Made by a program: the position numbers and the translations under genes | Notes under the pieces: generated by a model | What the model was told of the DNA's origin: nothing | The model's database searches: none | Seen by the model: only the letters and a program-made list of their open reading frames with translations | Origin: Verrucomicrobiota bacterium | GTDB lineage: Bacteria; Verrucomicrobiota; Verrucomicrobiia; Opitutales; Opitutaceae | NCBI GenBank assembly: GCA_026398135.1 | Contig: JAPLTN010000028.1 | Span: 1 to 37,459 of the forward strand | Length of the DNA stretch: 37,459 nucleotides | Reading direction: 5' to 3' | Shown: positions 23,658 through 31,145 of the stretch, one piece after another | Layout of the letters: each line of letters starts with the position of its first letter | Position numbering within the stretch: position 1 is the stretch's first letter

Positions 23658-25829
23658 TTAGAAGCGGAACGTCGCGCCCATCTTGGTGCTGATCTCGGTG
23701 CGGGTGAAATCCCAACGACCGTCGTCGATGTCGGCTCCCTGGTTAAAGACCCAGAAGATGTCGCCGCCGGGCATATAGGTCCAACGCAGGCGGGTGTTAA
23801 AACCGACCGAGTGGCTGAGATTGTCGAATTGGCCGAGCACGGACCAGACGAGCTTGGGGGAGAATTGCACCGCGCCGCCGAGCTTCATGAGGCGCACGGG
23901 GAATTCCGCGTAGGGCAGGGTGACGTCGGTGTATTCAAAGCCGGCGTCCACGTTGAACACCGGGACCGGGCGCCAGGTGAGCGAGCTCTTGTAGAGGATT
24001 TGGTCGCCGGCGTAGTAGAGGCGCTTGGCGACGCTGGCGGTGCCGGAGATGGGGCGGGATTTGGAGGTGGTCATGGCGACCTCCAGGTGTTCGCCGTAGA
24101 AGGAACCGGGGAGCACGACGACGCCGTTGGGCACGCGGAAGGAGGCGGGCAGACGCTCGTTTTCCACCTTGGTGCGCAGCAGGAGGGTGTCGCCGCGTTT
24201 GGTCTCGAAACTGACTTCTGGGCCGTAGGTTTCCTGTTCGCGGCTGTTGGTGATGAGGCTGTGGCGGTGCGAGGCGGAGAAGACCGGAACGATGCGCTTG
24301 AGCGGCTCGGGGTTGAATTCGTAGTCGAGTTTGCCGGTGAGGTTGTAGATGCCGGTTTGCTGGACGTTGCCGAGGGCGGGGTAGAAGTCTTTCCCTACGC
24401 GGTCGAGGTAACTGGTGAAGCCCCAGGTGGGGCTGTCGTAGATGGCGCCCCAGCCGAAGGCGGCGGAGTCGTCGTTGCGGTTGGTGGACTCGGTTTCCTC
24501 GAAGTAGAGGGAGCCTTGGAAAGGCGAGGCGGGCTGGTCGAAGAGGCGGCCGGTGTTGTAGTTGAGGTCGAAGCCGGCGAGCCAGGCATCGCCGTTGGTG
24601 CGGGGATCGCCAAAGGTGCCGATCACGCCGACGCCGATTTCGTCGGTGGCGCGGACGAGCACGCGGCCGACGGCGAGGTCTTTGGCTTCGAGCGTGCCCG
24701 AGGCCTCGGTGCGCACGGTGAGCAGGCCGAAGTTTACCGGGCCTTCGCGGCCGGAAATGCGCGCGCCGGCAAAGATGTCCACCACCTCGCCGCGCGGGCC
24801 GATGCCGATGCGGCGTGAGTAGTAAGGGAGTGGATTGCGGTTGATGAGGCTGTAGGCGAAGACGCCGGCGTCCTGGAGGAAGAAGGCGCGTTTTTCGGGG
24901 AAGAAGACGGGGAAGCGGGTGAGGTTGACCTGGCGTTCGTCCACCTCGGCGTCGGCGAAGTCGGTGTTGAAGGTGACGACGGTGGTGGTGGAATCGGTGA
25001 GTTTGTAGGACAGATCGAAGCCGGGTTTGAGCTGGGTGTATTCTTTGCCGGTGACGGTGTCGTTGACGTAGGTGACGGAAGTGAAGGGACGGGCCTCGTA
25101 GCGGGCGGCGCGGCGCAGGTCGGTGAGCCCGGTGAGACGGCCGGTGGCGGCGAGGTGGTTGACCTCGTATTGGCGCTGGGGGCTTTGCCAGCGGATTTTT
25201 TCGCCTTTGCGGGCGATTTGGCGTTCGAGGTTCAGGCCCCAGGCGGGGGTCTTGGAATTAAAGGAGAGGGTGGAAAGAGGGATGGAGCCCTCGGCCTGCC
25301 AGCCGTCGGGGGTGCGTTTGGCGACGACTTCCCAGAGGCCGTCCCAGTCGGTGTTGAGGGTGAGGCCGCCGCGAATGAGGGCGTCGCGCTTGGCCCCGAG
25401 GGAATTCACGGCGAAGTAGTAGCCGTTGCGCCGGTCGAGAAAGGGATCGAGCACGATGATGAAGTTGTCGTCGCCATCGAGGTCGGCGTCGCGCTTGCGC
25501 TGGGTGGCGACGATGCCCTCGGGCTTGGTGTCGTGGGCGACGATGAAGAAATACAGCCGGGTGCTGTCGTAGCCGAGGTAGAAGTCGGTTTTTTCCGAAG
25601 GCTCACCGCCGGGAACAGGTTCCACTTGTTTGAGGTTCGTGATGGCGGGCACGTCTTTCCAGGCTTCGTCGCCGAGATTGCCGTCGATGACCGGCGGGGT
25701 AGCGAGCCGGGGCGGAGACCAGCTTTGGGACGCGGTTTCAGAGCGGGCGAAGGAGGCAAAGGCGAGGCCGAGCAGGGCCGTGAGGAGAAGGGCTGAATTG
25801 CCCGGAGAGCTGTAACGGAACGAGCGCAT
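23658..25829 (-). CDS. DUF5916 outer-membrane protein with CBM9-like N-terminal domain
   Basis: A 723-residue exported protein. Residues 1-30 are a signal peptide. A CBM9-like beta-sandwich follows (about 38-225), recognisable by PPVIDGNLGDEAWKDVPAI, DFYLGYDSTRLYFFIVAHD, DDNFIIVLDPFLDRRNGYYF and LGAKRDALI. The remaining ~480 residues match the DUF5916 barrel-like region, with FPEKRAFFLQDAGVFAY and strand patterns, ending in the terminal phenylalanine (GATFRF) typical of outer-membrane barrels. Proteins of this architecture are often annotated as carbohydrate-binding family 9, but binding of sugar is not established for them. It appears monocistronic: a repeat block lies downstream and a 360-base gap upstream separates it from the binding-protein gene. 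Confidence 0.87.
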   Translation of the reverse strand: MRSFRYSSPGNSALLLTALLGLAFASFARSETASQSWSPPRLATPPVIDGNLGDEAWKDVPAITNLKQVEPVPGGEPSEKTDFYLGYDSTRLYFFIVAHDTKPEGIVATQRKRDADLDGDDNFIIVLDPFLDRRNGYYFAVNSLGAKRDALIRGGLTLNTDWDGLWEVVAKRTPDGWQAEGSIPLSTLSFNSKTPAWGLNLERQIARKGEKIRWQSPQRQYEVNHLAATGRLTGLTDLRRAARYEARPFTSVTYVNDTVTGKEYTQLKPGFDLSYKLTDSTTTVVTFNTDFADAEVDERQVNLTRFPVFFPEKRAFFLQDAGVFAYSLINRNPLPYYSRRIGIGPRGEVVDIFAGARISGREGPVNFGLLTVRTEASGTLEAKDLAVGRVLVRATDEIGVGVIGTFGDPRTNGDAWLAGFDLNYNTGRLFDQPASPFQGSLYFEETESTNRNDDSAAFGWGAIYDSPTWGFTSYLDRVGKDFYPALGNVQQTGIYNLTGKLDYEFNPEPLKRIVPVFSASHRHSLITNSREQETYGPEVSFETKRGDTLLLRTKVENERLPASFRVPNGVVVLPGSFYGEHLEVAMTTSKSRPISGTASVAKRLYYAGDQILYKSSLTWRPVPVFNVDAGFEYTDVTLPYAEFPVRLMKLGGAVQFSPKLVWSVLGQFDNLSHSVGFNTRLRWTYMPGGDIFWVFNQGADIDDGRWDFTRTEISTKMGATFRF

Positions 25830-26192
25830 TTCGGCGCACGTTTAGCAGGAAAGTTGCCACATCGTGTGTGCAATGAAGAAGGGCTAATATGTTTTCCGTT
25901 ATTGGTATGAATAAAATGATTGAAGTCGTGGGATCGGCTCAAAACCACCGTGCCTGCCACCCGAATTCCGGCATTTAAGGTGAGCCGCCCCCAGCCTCAA
26001 GTAATTGAGGGATTGGGGGATTCGGAGAGAGGCGGGGTTCGACCGGCGGGGCGGTTTGGTGCGGACCGTATTGGCACCGAGAATGTGCGGGAGATCGCCG
26101 GGGCGATTCCGGCGCGTTTGAAGTATTTCGGGGCGACGCTGACGGACCTGGAGCCGGTGAAAAAGCAGCGGCTGGGGCGCGGGGGAGCGGGC
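25830..26192. other. Intergenic region with hairpin and possible coding remnant
   Basis: No gene is called here. A hairpin lies at 25988-26019 (CCCCCA and CCTCAA pairing with TTGAGG and TGGGGG). The plus strand has a 23-codon frame at 25908 starting MNKMIEVVGSAQNH. At about 26070-26165 both strands read without stops in a protein-like manner (plus frame RIGTENVREIAGAIPARL; minus frame SVAPKYFKRAGIAPAISR), which may be a remnant of a gene or a dispersed repeat. The left part, 25830-25920, is AT-rich and probably holds the DUF5916 gene promoter. Confidence 0.4.
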
Positions 26193-27812
26193 TCAGGGGG
26201 CGAGACTGACGGCCTTGAGCGGGTGGCGGTCGAGCAGGGTGGGGTGCCAGCCGCGCACCGAGGGGTGGAGCAGGAAAACGTGGGTGTTGACGTAGAGCGG
26301 AAGGATGGGCGCGGCTTCGAGCAGACGGGTCTCGGCCTGGTGAAGCAGGGCCTGGCGGGCGGCGGTATCGGTGGTGCGGGCGGCCTGGTAGAGGGCGCGG
26401 TCGTAGGCGGGGTCGCTCCAGCCGGTGAAATTTTGCGCGCTCTGGCCGGTGAAGAGGGCGAGGAAGCTGATCGGGTCGTCGTAGTCGGCGACCCAGCCGG
26501 AGCGCAGGATCTGGAAATCGCCGGAGCGGCGGGCTTCGAGCAGGGTGGCGAATTCCTGGTTGATCAGGCGGGTCTGCACGCCGAGGGCGCGCCATTGGTT
26601 TTGCACCGTCTCGGCGACGCGACGGTGGTTTTCGGAGGTGTTGTAGAGAAGTTCAAATACGGGCAGGCCCTGGCCGTCGGGGTGGCCGGCCTCGGCGAGC
26701 AGGGCCTTGGCGGCGGCGAGGTCGTGGCGGACGATGGCGGGCGGGTTGTAGCCGCCGGTGCCGGGCGGGACGAAGGAGGTGGCGGGGCGCTGGCCGCCGC
26801 GCAGGAGGGCGTTGACCAGTTGCTCGCGGTCGAGGGCGAGGGAAAGGGCGCGGCGGATGCGCACGTCGGAGAGGAAGGGCCGGTTGGTGTTGAAGCGGTA
26901 AAAGTAGGCGTCAAGGAACGGGTCGGTGCGGAGTTGCTCGGGGGCCTCGGCACGCCAGGCGTCGATACGGCCGGCGGGCAGGGCGTCGATCACGTGGAGC
27001 TGGCCGGCCCGGTAGGCGCGTTCCTGGGCGTCCACGCTGTCGAAAGCGTGGAAGTGGACGGCGCGGAGTTTGACCGTGGCGGCATCCCAGTAGGTGGGCG
27101 AGGCGGCGGCGACGAGTACCTGGCCGGCGCGCCATTCCTGAAGGGTGAAGGCACCGTTGCCGACGAAGCTGGCGGGGGCGGAGGCCCAACGGTTGCCGCG
27201 GGCGTCGGCGGGGCCGGCGGCGGCGATGGCGTGGAGCGGGACGGGAAACCAGACGGGGTGGGTTAGCAGGGAGAGGAAATGGGCGGACGGGTATTCGAGG
27301 ACGATGCGCAGGGTTTGTGGATCGGGCGCGGTGATGCCCACGGCGGAGAAGTCGGCGAGGCGGGCCTTGTGGTAGGCCTCGGCGTTGAGCACGGGGTAGA
27401 GCAGCTCGGCGTTGGGTGCGCCAAGGGCGGGGGTGAGGGCGCGGCGCAGGGAGGCTACAAAATCGGCGGCGACGAGGGGGCGTCCGTCGGACCAGCGGGC
27501 CTCGGGGCGGAGTAGGAAGGTGTAGGTGGTGCCGTCGGCGGATATTTGCCAATTGCGGGCGACGCCGGCGATGGGGGCGAGGGTGACGGGATCCTCGGCG
27601 ACGAGGCCTTCGAAGAGGGCGGAGAGGATTTGGAGTTCGCCGAGAGCGGAGGCGAGGTGGGGGTCGAGGTTGGCGGGGTCGGGGCCGACGGTGCGGTGGA
27701 GGGTCTGGGTGCGGATGCCGGCCTGGACAGGGGTCTCGCGCGGAGCGCAGGCGGTGAAGGCGAGCAGGGCGAGGGCCGAGGCGAGGACGGGAAGGAGACG
27801 GAGCGGGCGCAT
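26193..27812 (-). CDS. Oligopeptide ABC transporter substrate-binding lipoprotein (OppA/DppA type)
   Basis: A 539-residue family 5 solute-binding protein. The N-terminus is a lipoprotein signal (ALALLAFTAC lipobox, cysteine 21), so it is anchored in the periplasm. The fold markers are in order: TLHRTVGPDPANLDPHLASA, FEGLVAEDP, ISADGTTYTFLLRPEARWSDG (the classic family motif) and PLVAADFVASLRRAL. Further on come RRALSLALDREQLVNALL and a C-terminal PLYVNTHVFLLHPSVRGW. It should deliver oligopeptides to an Opp-type permease. No permease or ATPase genes are adjacent, so it is either an orphan binding protein or works with a transporter encoded elsewhere. It follows the YhcG-like gene by about 76 bases. 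Confidence 0.92.
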   Translation of the reverse strand: MRPLRLLPVLASALALLAFTACAPRETPVQAGIRTQTLHRTVGPDPANLDPHLASALGELQILSALFEGLVAEDPVTLAPIAGVARNWQISADGTTYTFLLRPEARWSDGRPLVAADFVASLRRALTPALGAPNAELLYPVLNAEAYHKARLADFSAVGITAPDPQTLRIVLEYPSAHFLSLLTHPVWFPVPLHAIAAAGPADARGNRWASAPASFVGNGAFTLQEWRAGQVLVAAASPTYWDAATVKLRAVHFHAFDSVDAQERAYRAGQLHVIDALPAGRIDAWRAEAPEQLRTDPFLDAYFYRFNTNRPFLSDVRIRRALSLALDREQLVNALLRGGQRPATSFVPPGTGGYNPPAIVRHDLAAAKALLAEAGHPDGQGLPVFELLYNTSENHRRVAETVQNQWRALGVQTRLINQEFATLLEARRSGDFQILRSGWVADYDDPISFLALFTGQSAQNFTGWSDPAYDRALYQAARTTDTAARQALLHQAETRLLEAAPILPLYVNTHVFLLHPSVRGWHPTLLDRHPLKAVSLAP

Positions 27813-27847
27813 GGAGGAGGACGGGAAGTGCGGAGGAGTTACGCGTG

Positions 27848-27900
27848 AAGCAGGGCTTTGGCCAAGTAGCGCGAGGAGCGCTGGTTGTTTAGCCCTGCTT
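27848..27900. repeat. Inverted repeat overlapping the YhcG-like stop codon
   Basis: AAGCAGGGCT (27848-27857) and AGCCCTGCTT (27891-27900) are exact 10-base complements, with an inner AGCGC/GCGCT pair at about 27867-27881. The right arm encodes the final residues of the YhcG-like protein. Read on the minus strand no T-run follows, so this is probably not a standard terminator. Confidence 0.45.
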
Positions 27901-29049
27901 TTTCGGAACGGGAGCTGGATCGTCGGCCAACTCGGCTTCTATTTCGGCGATGGTAGGCAGGATGCCACGCAGTTCTTTTGGGAGGGAGGCGGTTAGCTGG
28001 GTCTGCCACTCGGCGACGGCGATGGATTGATCGAGGCCGCGCAGGGCATACTCGGCGACGAGCTTGTTTTTATGACGGCAGAGGAGGAGGCCGATGGTGG
28101 GCTGGTCGTCGGGGTGGCGCAGAAGGTCGTCCACGGCGGAAAGGTAAAGGTTAAGCTGGCCGACATCGCCGGGGGTGAAGGCGCGGGCTTTTAGCTCGAT
28201 GACGACGTAGCGGCGGAGCTTCAGGTGATAGAACAGCAGATCGAGCGGGTAGTCTTCACCGCCGACTTCGAGGGGGATTTGACGCCCGACGAAGGCGAAG
28301 CCGGTGCCCAGCTCCAAGAGGAATTTCTGGATGTGGTCCACGAGGGCCTGCTCTAGTTCGGACTCGTGGCGCGGGTCGGCGGTGCCAAGGAAATCGAAGA
28401 GGTAGGGGTCTTTGAAAAGCTGCGCGGCCAGATCGGAATCCGCCGGGGGCATGGTGAGGGCGAAGTTGTTCTGGGCCTTGCCGGCGCGGAGATGGAGTTG
28501 GTTCTGGATTTGGGTTTCCAGGGTGCTGCGGCTCCAACCTTGGGCGAGGGTTTCGCGGATGTAGAAGTCGCGGGCGGCGGGGGCTTTGACCATTTGCATG
28601 AGGCGGATGATCTGACCCCAGGGTAATTGTGAAACAGGTTGTTTCACAATTGGGCCGGTGGGAAAGGCCTCGGCGAAGGCGCGCATGGAAAACAAGTTGC
28701 GACGCGTGAGGCCGCTCATGTCCGGGAACTCCGCCTGAAGGTCGGCGGCGAGACGGTCGATGACTTTGGCGCCCCAGGCGGCTTCTTGCTGGCGGGCGAG
28801 GATGATTTTCCCGGTGTGCCAGTAGGCTTCGATGACGATGGGGTTGGCCGCAAGGATGGCTCGGACGCGGGCGCTGCGGAGGTGGGATTTTATTTCCTGA
28901 AGCGTGGCGGCGTAGCTCGCCGGCAACGACGCGGCGGAGGGCGCGACGGGGAAGATCGCCTCGGGTCGGGTGCGGCCACGGGACAGGCGGGCGTCGTCCG
29001 GCTTTTTGGCGGAACGAGACGCTGCAGGCGTTTTTTTCTTACTGCTCAT
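27889..29049 (-). CDS. YhcG/DUF1016 family PD-(D/E)XK nuclease-fold protein
   Basis: A 386-residue protein of the YhcG family. The N-terminal DUF1016_N-type region (about 45-175) includes ANPIVIEAYWHTGKIIL and MSGLTRRNLFSMRAFAEAF, then PWGQIIRLMQ and ARDFYIRETLAQGWSRSTLE. The C-terminal nuclease-like domain has EDYPLDLLFYHLKLRRYVVIELKAR, in which the D and the E-x-K form the PD-(D/E)XK active site, followed by GQLNLYLSAVDDL. Families of this kind are often found near mobile elements and restriction or defence genes; biochemical function is not well settled. The first ~45 residues are a Lys/Arg/Ser/Ala-rich tail. It sits 54 bases downstream of ispF, an unusual neighbour. A perfect inverted repeat occurs inside the gene at 28625-28651. 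Confidence 0.88.
   Translation of the reverse strand: MSSKKKTPAASRSAKKPDDARLSRGRTRPEAIFPVAPSAASLPASYAATLQEIKSHLRSARVRAILAANPIVIEAYWHTGKIILARQQEAAWGAKVIDRLAADLQAEFPDMSGLTRRNLFSMRAFAEAFPTGPIVKQPVSQLPWGQIIRLMQMVKAPAARDFYIRETLAQGWSRSTLETQIQNQLHLRAGKAQNNFALTMPPADSDLAAQLFKDPYLFDFLGTADPRHESELEQALVDHIQKFLLELGTGFAFVGRQIPLEVGGEDYPLDLLFYHLKLRRYVVIELKARAFTPGDVGQLNLYLSAVDDLLRHPDDQPTIGLLLCRHKNKLVAEYALRGLDQSIAVAEWQTQLTASLPKELRGILPTIAEIEAELADDPAPVPKKQG
28625..28651. repeat. Perfect 12-bp inverted repeat inside the YhcG-like gene
   Basis: AATTGTGAAACA (28625-28636) and TGTTTCACAATT (28640-28651) are exact complements around GGT. This AT-rich palindrome lies in the GC-rich coding sequence and encodes PIVKQPVSQLP, at the boundary between the N-terminal region and the segment leading to the nuclease domain. 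Confidence 0.8.
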
Positions 29050-29103
29050 TTTTGCCGATTCACGGGATGTCGTGGCCGTTGGGGTAGATGGAAGCGAAGG
29101 CGG

Positions 29104-29586
29104 CTAGGTTTTGGAAATGAGGGCGACGGCGTGGGCGGCGATGGCGAGGCCGCGGCCGATGTCGTCGGAGCCTTCGTTGGTGGTGGCTTTGAGGCCGAGC
29201 TGGTCCACGGCGAGGCCGGAGCTGGTGGCGAGACGCTGGCGCATTTCTTGGAGGCGGGGGGCGATCTTGGGGCGTTCGGCGATGAGGGAGGCGTCGATGT
29301 TTACGATCTCGTAGCCGCGCTCGCGGAGGGCGGCGCACACGCGCTGGAGCAGGATTTGCGAGTCGATGTTTTTGTAGGCCGGGTCGGTATTCGGGAAAAA
29401 GTGACCGATGTCGGGCAGGGCGGCGGCGCCGAGGAGGGCGTCGCAAATCGCGTGGGTGAGGGCGTCGGCGTCGGAATGGCCGTCGAGGCCGACCGGGCAT
29501 TCGGCGAAGTGCACGCCGCCCAGAATCATGGGGCGGCCGGCGACGGTGCGGTGGATGTCGTAGCCGTGGCCGATGCGGAAGGGCAT
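29104..29586 (-). CDS. ispF: 2-C-methyl-D-erythritol 2,4-cyclodiphosphate synthase
   Basis: A 160-residue IspF, which cyclises CDP-ME 2-phosphate to MEcPP with release of CMP in the MEP isoprenoid pathway. Metal ligands are visible as D10 and H12 in GYDIHR and H45 in DADALTHAICDAL. GLDGHSDADAL, DIGHFFPNTDPAYKNIDS and KATTNEGSDDIGRG are family signatures. The length matches the usual ~160 residues. The ATG at 29586 gives the standard MPFRIGHGYD start. The gene lies 39 bases after ispD, consistent with the frequent ispDF pairing. Confidence 0.96.
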   Translation of the reverse strand: MPFRIGHGYDIHRTVAGRPMILGGVHFAECPVGLDGHSDADALTHAICDALLGAAALPDIGHFFPNTDPAYKNIDSQILLQRVCAALRERGYEIVNIDASLIAERPKIAPRLQEMRQRLATSSGLAVDQLGLKATTNEGSDDIGRGLAIAAHAVALISKT

Positions 29587-29587
29587 G

Positions 29588-29625
29588 AGAAGGGGACTTA
29601 TGGGACGGATGGGAATCCGGGGGAC
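29588..29625. repeat. GGGACTTATGGGAC-type short repeats between ispD and ispF
   Basis: The short gap contains GGGGACTTATGGGACGGATG and, after GGGAATCC, GGGGGACTTAGG, imperfect repeats of a GGGAC(TTAT) unit. Such units fill the spacer completely. Low-confidence repeat, with no obvious function. Confidence 0.35.
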
Positions 29626-30309
29626 TTAGGCTGGGGTGGGGTTGGCGAGCAGGAACTCGGCGTAGGCGAGGTCGGCGGGGGTGGTGAGTTTGGGGTTGGG
29701 GTGGGTGTTTTCGAGCAGGGCGACGGGGTGCTTGAGGAGCTCGACGGCGGAGGCGTCGTCGGTGATGCGGTGCTCTTTGGCGGCGACTTTGGCGTAGGCC
29801 TCGGTGATGAGTTCGCGGGCGAAAACCTGGGGCGTTTCCATGGCCCAGAGGCGGTCGCGGTCGAGGGTTTTGAGCAGGCCGGTGTCGGCGTGTTTTTTAA
29901 TGGTGTCGGTGACGCGGCGGGCGAGCACGACGGCGTCTTCCTTGCGCACGATTTTGTGGAGGGCGACGAGTTGTTCGGCGCGGACAAGGGGGCGGGCGCA
30001 GTCGTGGATGAAGACGTAGGCGATATCGGCGGGGAGGACGGCGAGGGCGTTTTGCACGGAGTCCTGGCGCTCTTTGCCGCCGATCACAAACTGGGCGGGG
30101 GTGGGGGCGTAGGCGGAGAGGGCGATGGACTGGGCCTGGTCGCGGGCGACGATGACGTAGAAGTCGGCCACGCCGCTTTCGAGGAAGGCGGCCACGGAGT
30201 GGGCGAAGACGGGGCGGTCGGCGAGGGGCGCGAGGATCTTGTCGGCGACGGCGCCTTGCATGCGGCGGCCGCAGCCGGCGGCGAGGAGGATGACGGCGGT
30301 GCGGGACAT
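29626..30309 (-). CDS. ispD: 2-C-methyl-D-erythritol 4-phosphate cytidylyltransferase
   Basis: A 227-residue IspD, which transfers CMP from CTP to MEP, the third step of the MEP pathway. The nucleotide-binding motif is AVILLAAGCGRRMQG at the N-terminus, followed by KILAPLADRPV. VIGGKERQDSVQNAL holds the conserved RQDSV, and VFIHDCARPLVRAEQL corresponds to the usual V-H-D-x-A-R-P. TPQVFARELITEAY and ITDDASAVELL complete the pattern. The length is typical. It precedes ispF and follows pyrF on the minus strand. Confidence 0.95.
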   Translation of the reverse strand: MSRTAVILLAAGCGRRMQGAVADKILAPLADRPVFAHSVAAFLESGVADFYVIVARDQAQSIALSAYAPTPAQFVIGGKERQDSVQNALAVLPADIAYVFIHDCARPLVRAEQLVALHKIVRKEDAVVLARRVTDTIKKHADTGLLKTLDRDRLWAMETPQVFARELITEAYAKVAAKEHRITDDASAVELLKHPVALLENTHPNPKLTTPADLAYAEFLLANPTPA

Positions 30310-30341
30310 GGGGCTGATATTTATGATTTAGAATTGATGAT
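30310..30341. repeat. AT-rich ATTTATGATTT spacer between pyrF and ispD
   Basis: The spacer and adjoining bases (about 30318-30350) read ATTTATGATTTAGAATTGAT then GATTTATGATTT, a reiterated ATGATTT/AGAATT motif in a very GC-rich setting. Similar sequences are, as I recall, widespread short dispersed repeats in several bacterial genomes. It covers the intercistronic gap and reaches into the 3' end of pyrF. Confidence 0.45.
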
Positions 30342-31046
30342 TTATGATTTCGCGGAGGCGAGGTCGGCGAGGATGGCGCGGGCGGCGGCGGCGGGGTCGG
30401 GGGCTTTGAGGATGGGGCGGCCGACGACGATGTAGCTGGAACCGGCGGCGGCGGCTTGGGCGGGGGTGAGCACGCGTTTCTGGTCGTCGCCACCAGATTC
30501 GCCGGCGGGGCGGATGCCGGGGGTGACGAGTTGGACGCCGGCGGGGAGGATGCGGCGGAGGAGGCCGACTTCAAGGGGGGAGCAGACGAGGCCCTTCATT
30601 CCGGCGGAGGCGGCGAGGGAGCCGAGGCGGGCGACCTGCATCTCGGGGGTGCCGCCGACGCCGATGTTGGCCAGTTCGGTGGTATCCATGGAGGTGAGCA
30701 CGGTGACGCCGAGGAGGAGGAGGTCGGGGCGGGTGGCTTGCTGGGCTTTGACGGCGGACTGCATCATCTCGCGGCCGCCGCCGGTGTGGAGGGTGAGCAT
30801 GCCGATGGGCAGGGGCGCGAGGGATTCGACGGCTTTCGCGACGGTGTTGGGGATGTCGTGCAGTTTAAGGTCGAGGAAGATGTCAAAGCCCTCGTCGGCG
30901 ACGGCGCGCACGTAGTCGGGGCCGTAGGCGGTGAACATTTGCAGGCCGATTTTGACCCAGCGGAGTTGGCCGCGAAGTTGGCGGAGCAAGGGGGCGGCTT
31001 CTTCGCGGGTGGGGACGTCGAGGGCGAGAATGAGGTCGCAGGACAT
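30342..31046 (-). CDS. pyrF: Orotidine 5'-phosphate decarboxylase
   Basis: A 234-residue OMP decarboxylase (subfamily I), making UMP in the final step of de novo pyrimidine synthesis. LILALDVPT begins the barrel, and K32 in WVKIG binds substrate. The catalytic D-x-K-x-x-D array is visible as D59, K61 and D64 in FLDLKLHDIPNT. LTLHTGGG, GVTVLTSMD and QLVTPGIRP with YIVVGRPI give the remaining active-site loops, the last two binding phosphate. The ATG at 31046 is chosen because the frame upstream runs antisense through ispE. It is the first gene of the pyrF-ispD-ispF minus-strand set. Confidence 0.95.
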   Translation of the reverse strand: MSCDLILALDVPTREEAAPLLRQLRGQLRWVKIGLQMFTAYGPDYVRAVADEGFDIFLDLKLHDIPNTVAKAVESLAPLPIGMLTLHTGGGREMMQSAVKAQQATRPDLLLLGVTVLTSMDTTELANIGVGGTPEMQVARLGSLAASAGMKGLVCSPLEVGLLRRILPAGVQLVTPGIRPAGESGGDDQKRVLTPAQAAAAGSSYIVVGRPILKAPDPAAAARAILADLASAKS

Positions 31047-31145
31047 GGGGGCGGAGTGTCGGCGGGCGGGGCGGAGAGGGAAGAAAAAAGGCGGGGCGGT
31101 GCGAAATGGGTTTTCGCGGGGGCGGGGAGTGTTTGGGTTGGGGGT

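Noticed and set aside
27848-27900. Intrinsic terminator between the YhcG-like and binding-protein genes
   Set aside because: The stem is good, but T residues follow it only on the plus strand, where no gene ends; for the minus-strand genes no T-tract follows. Kept as a repeat only.
28639-30435. Long plus-strand frame spanning the YhcG, ispF and ispD genes
   Set aside because: It runs antisense through three well-supported genes with alternating Gly/Asp/Val composition and no recognisable motif.
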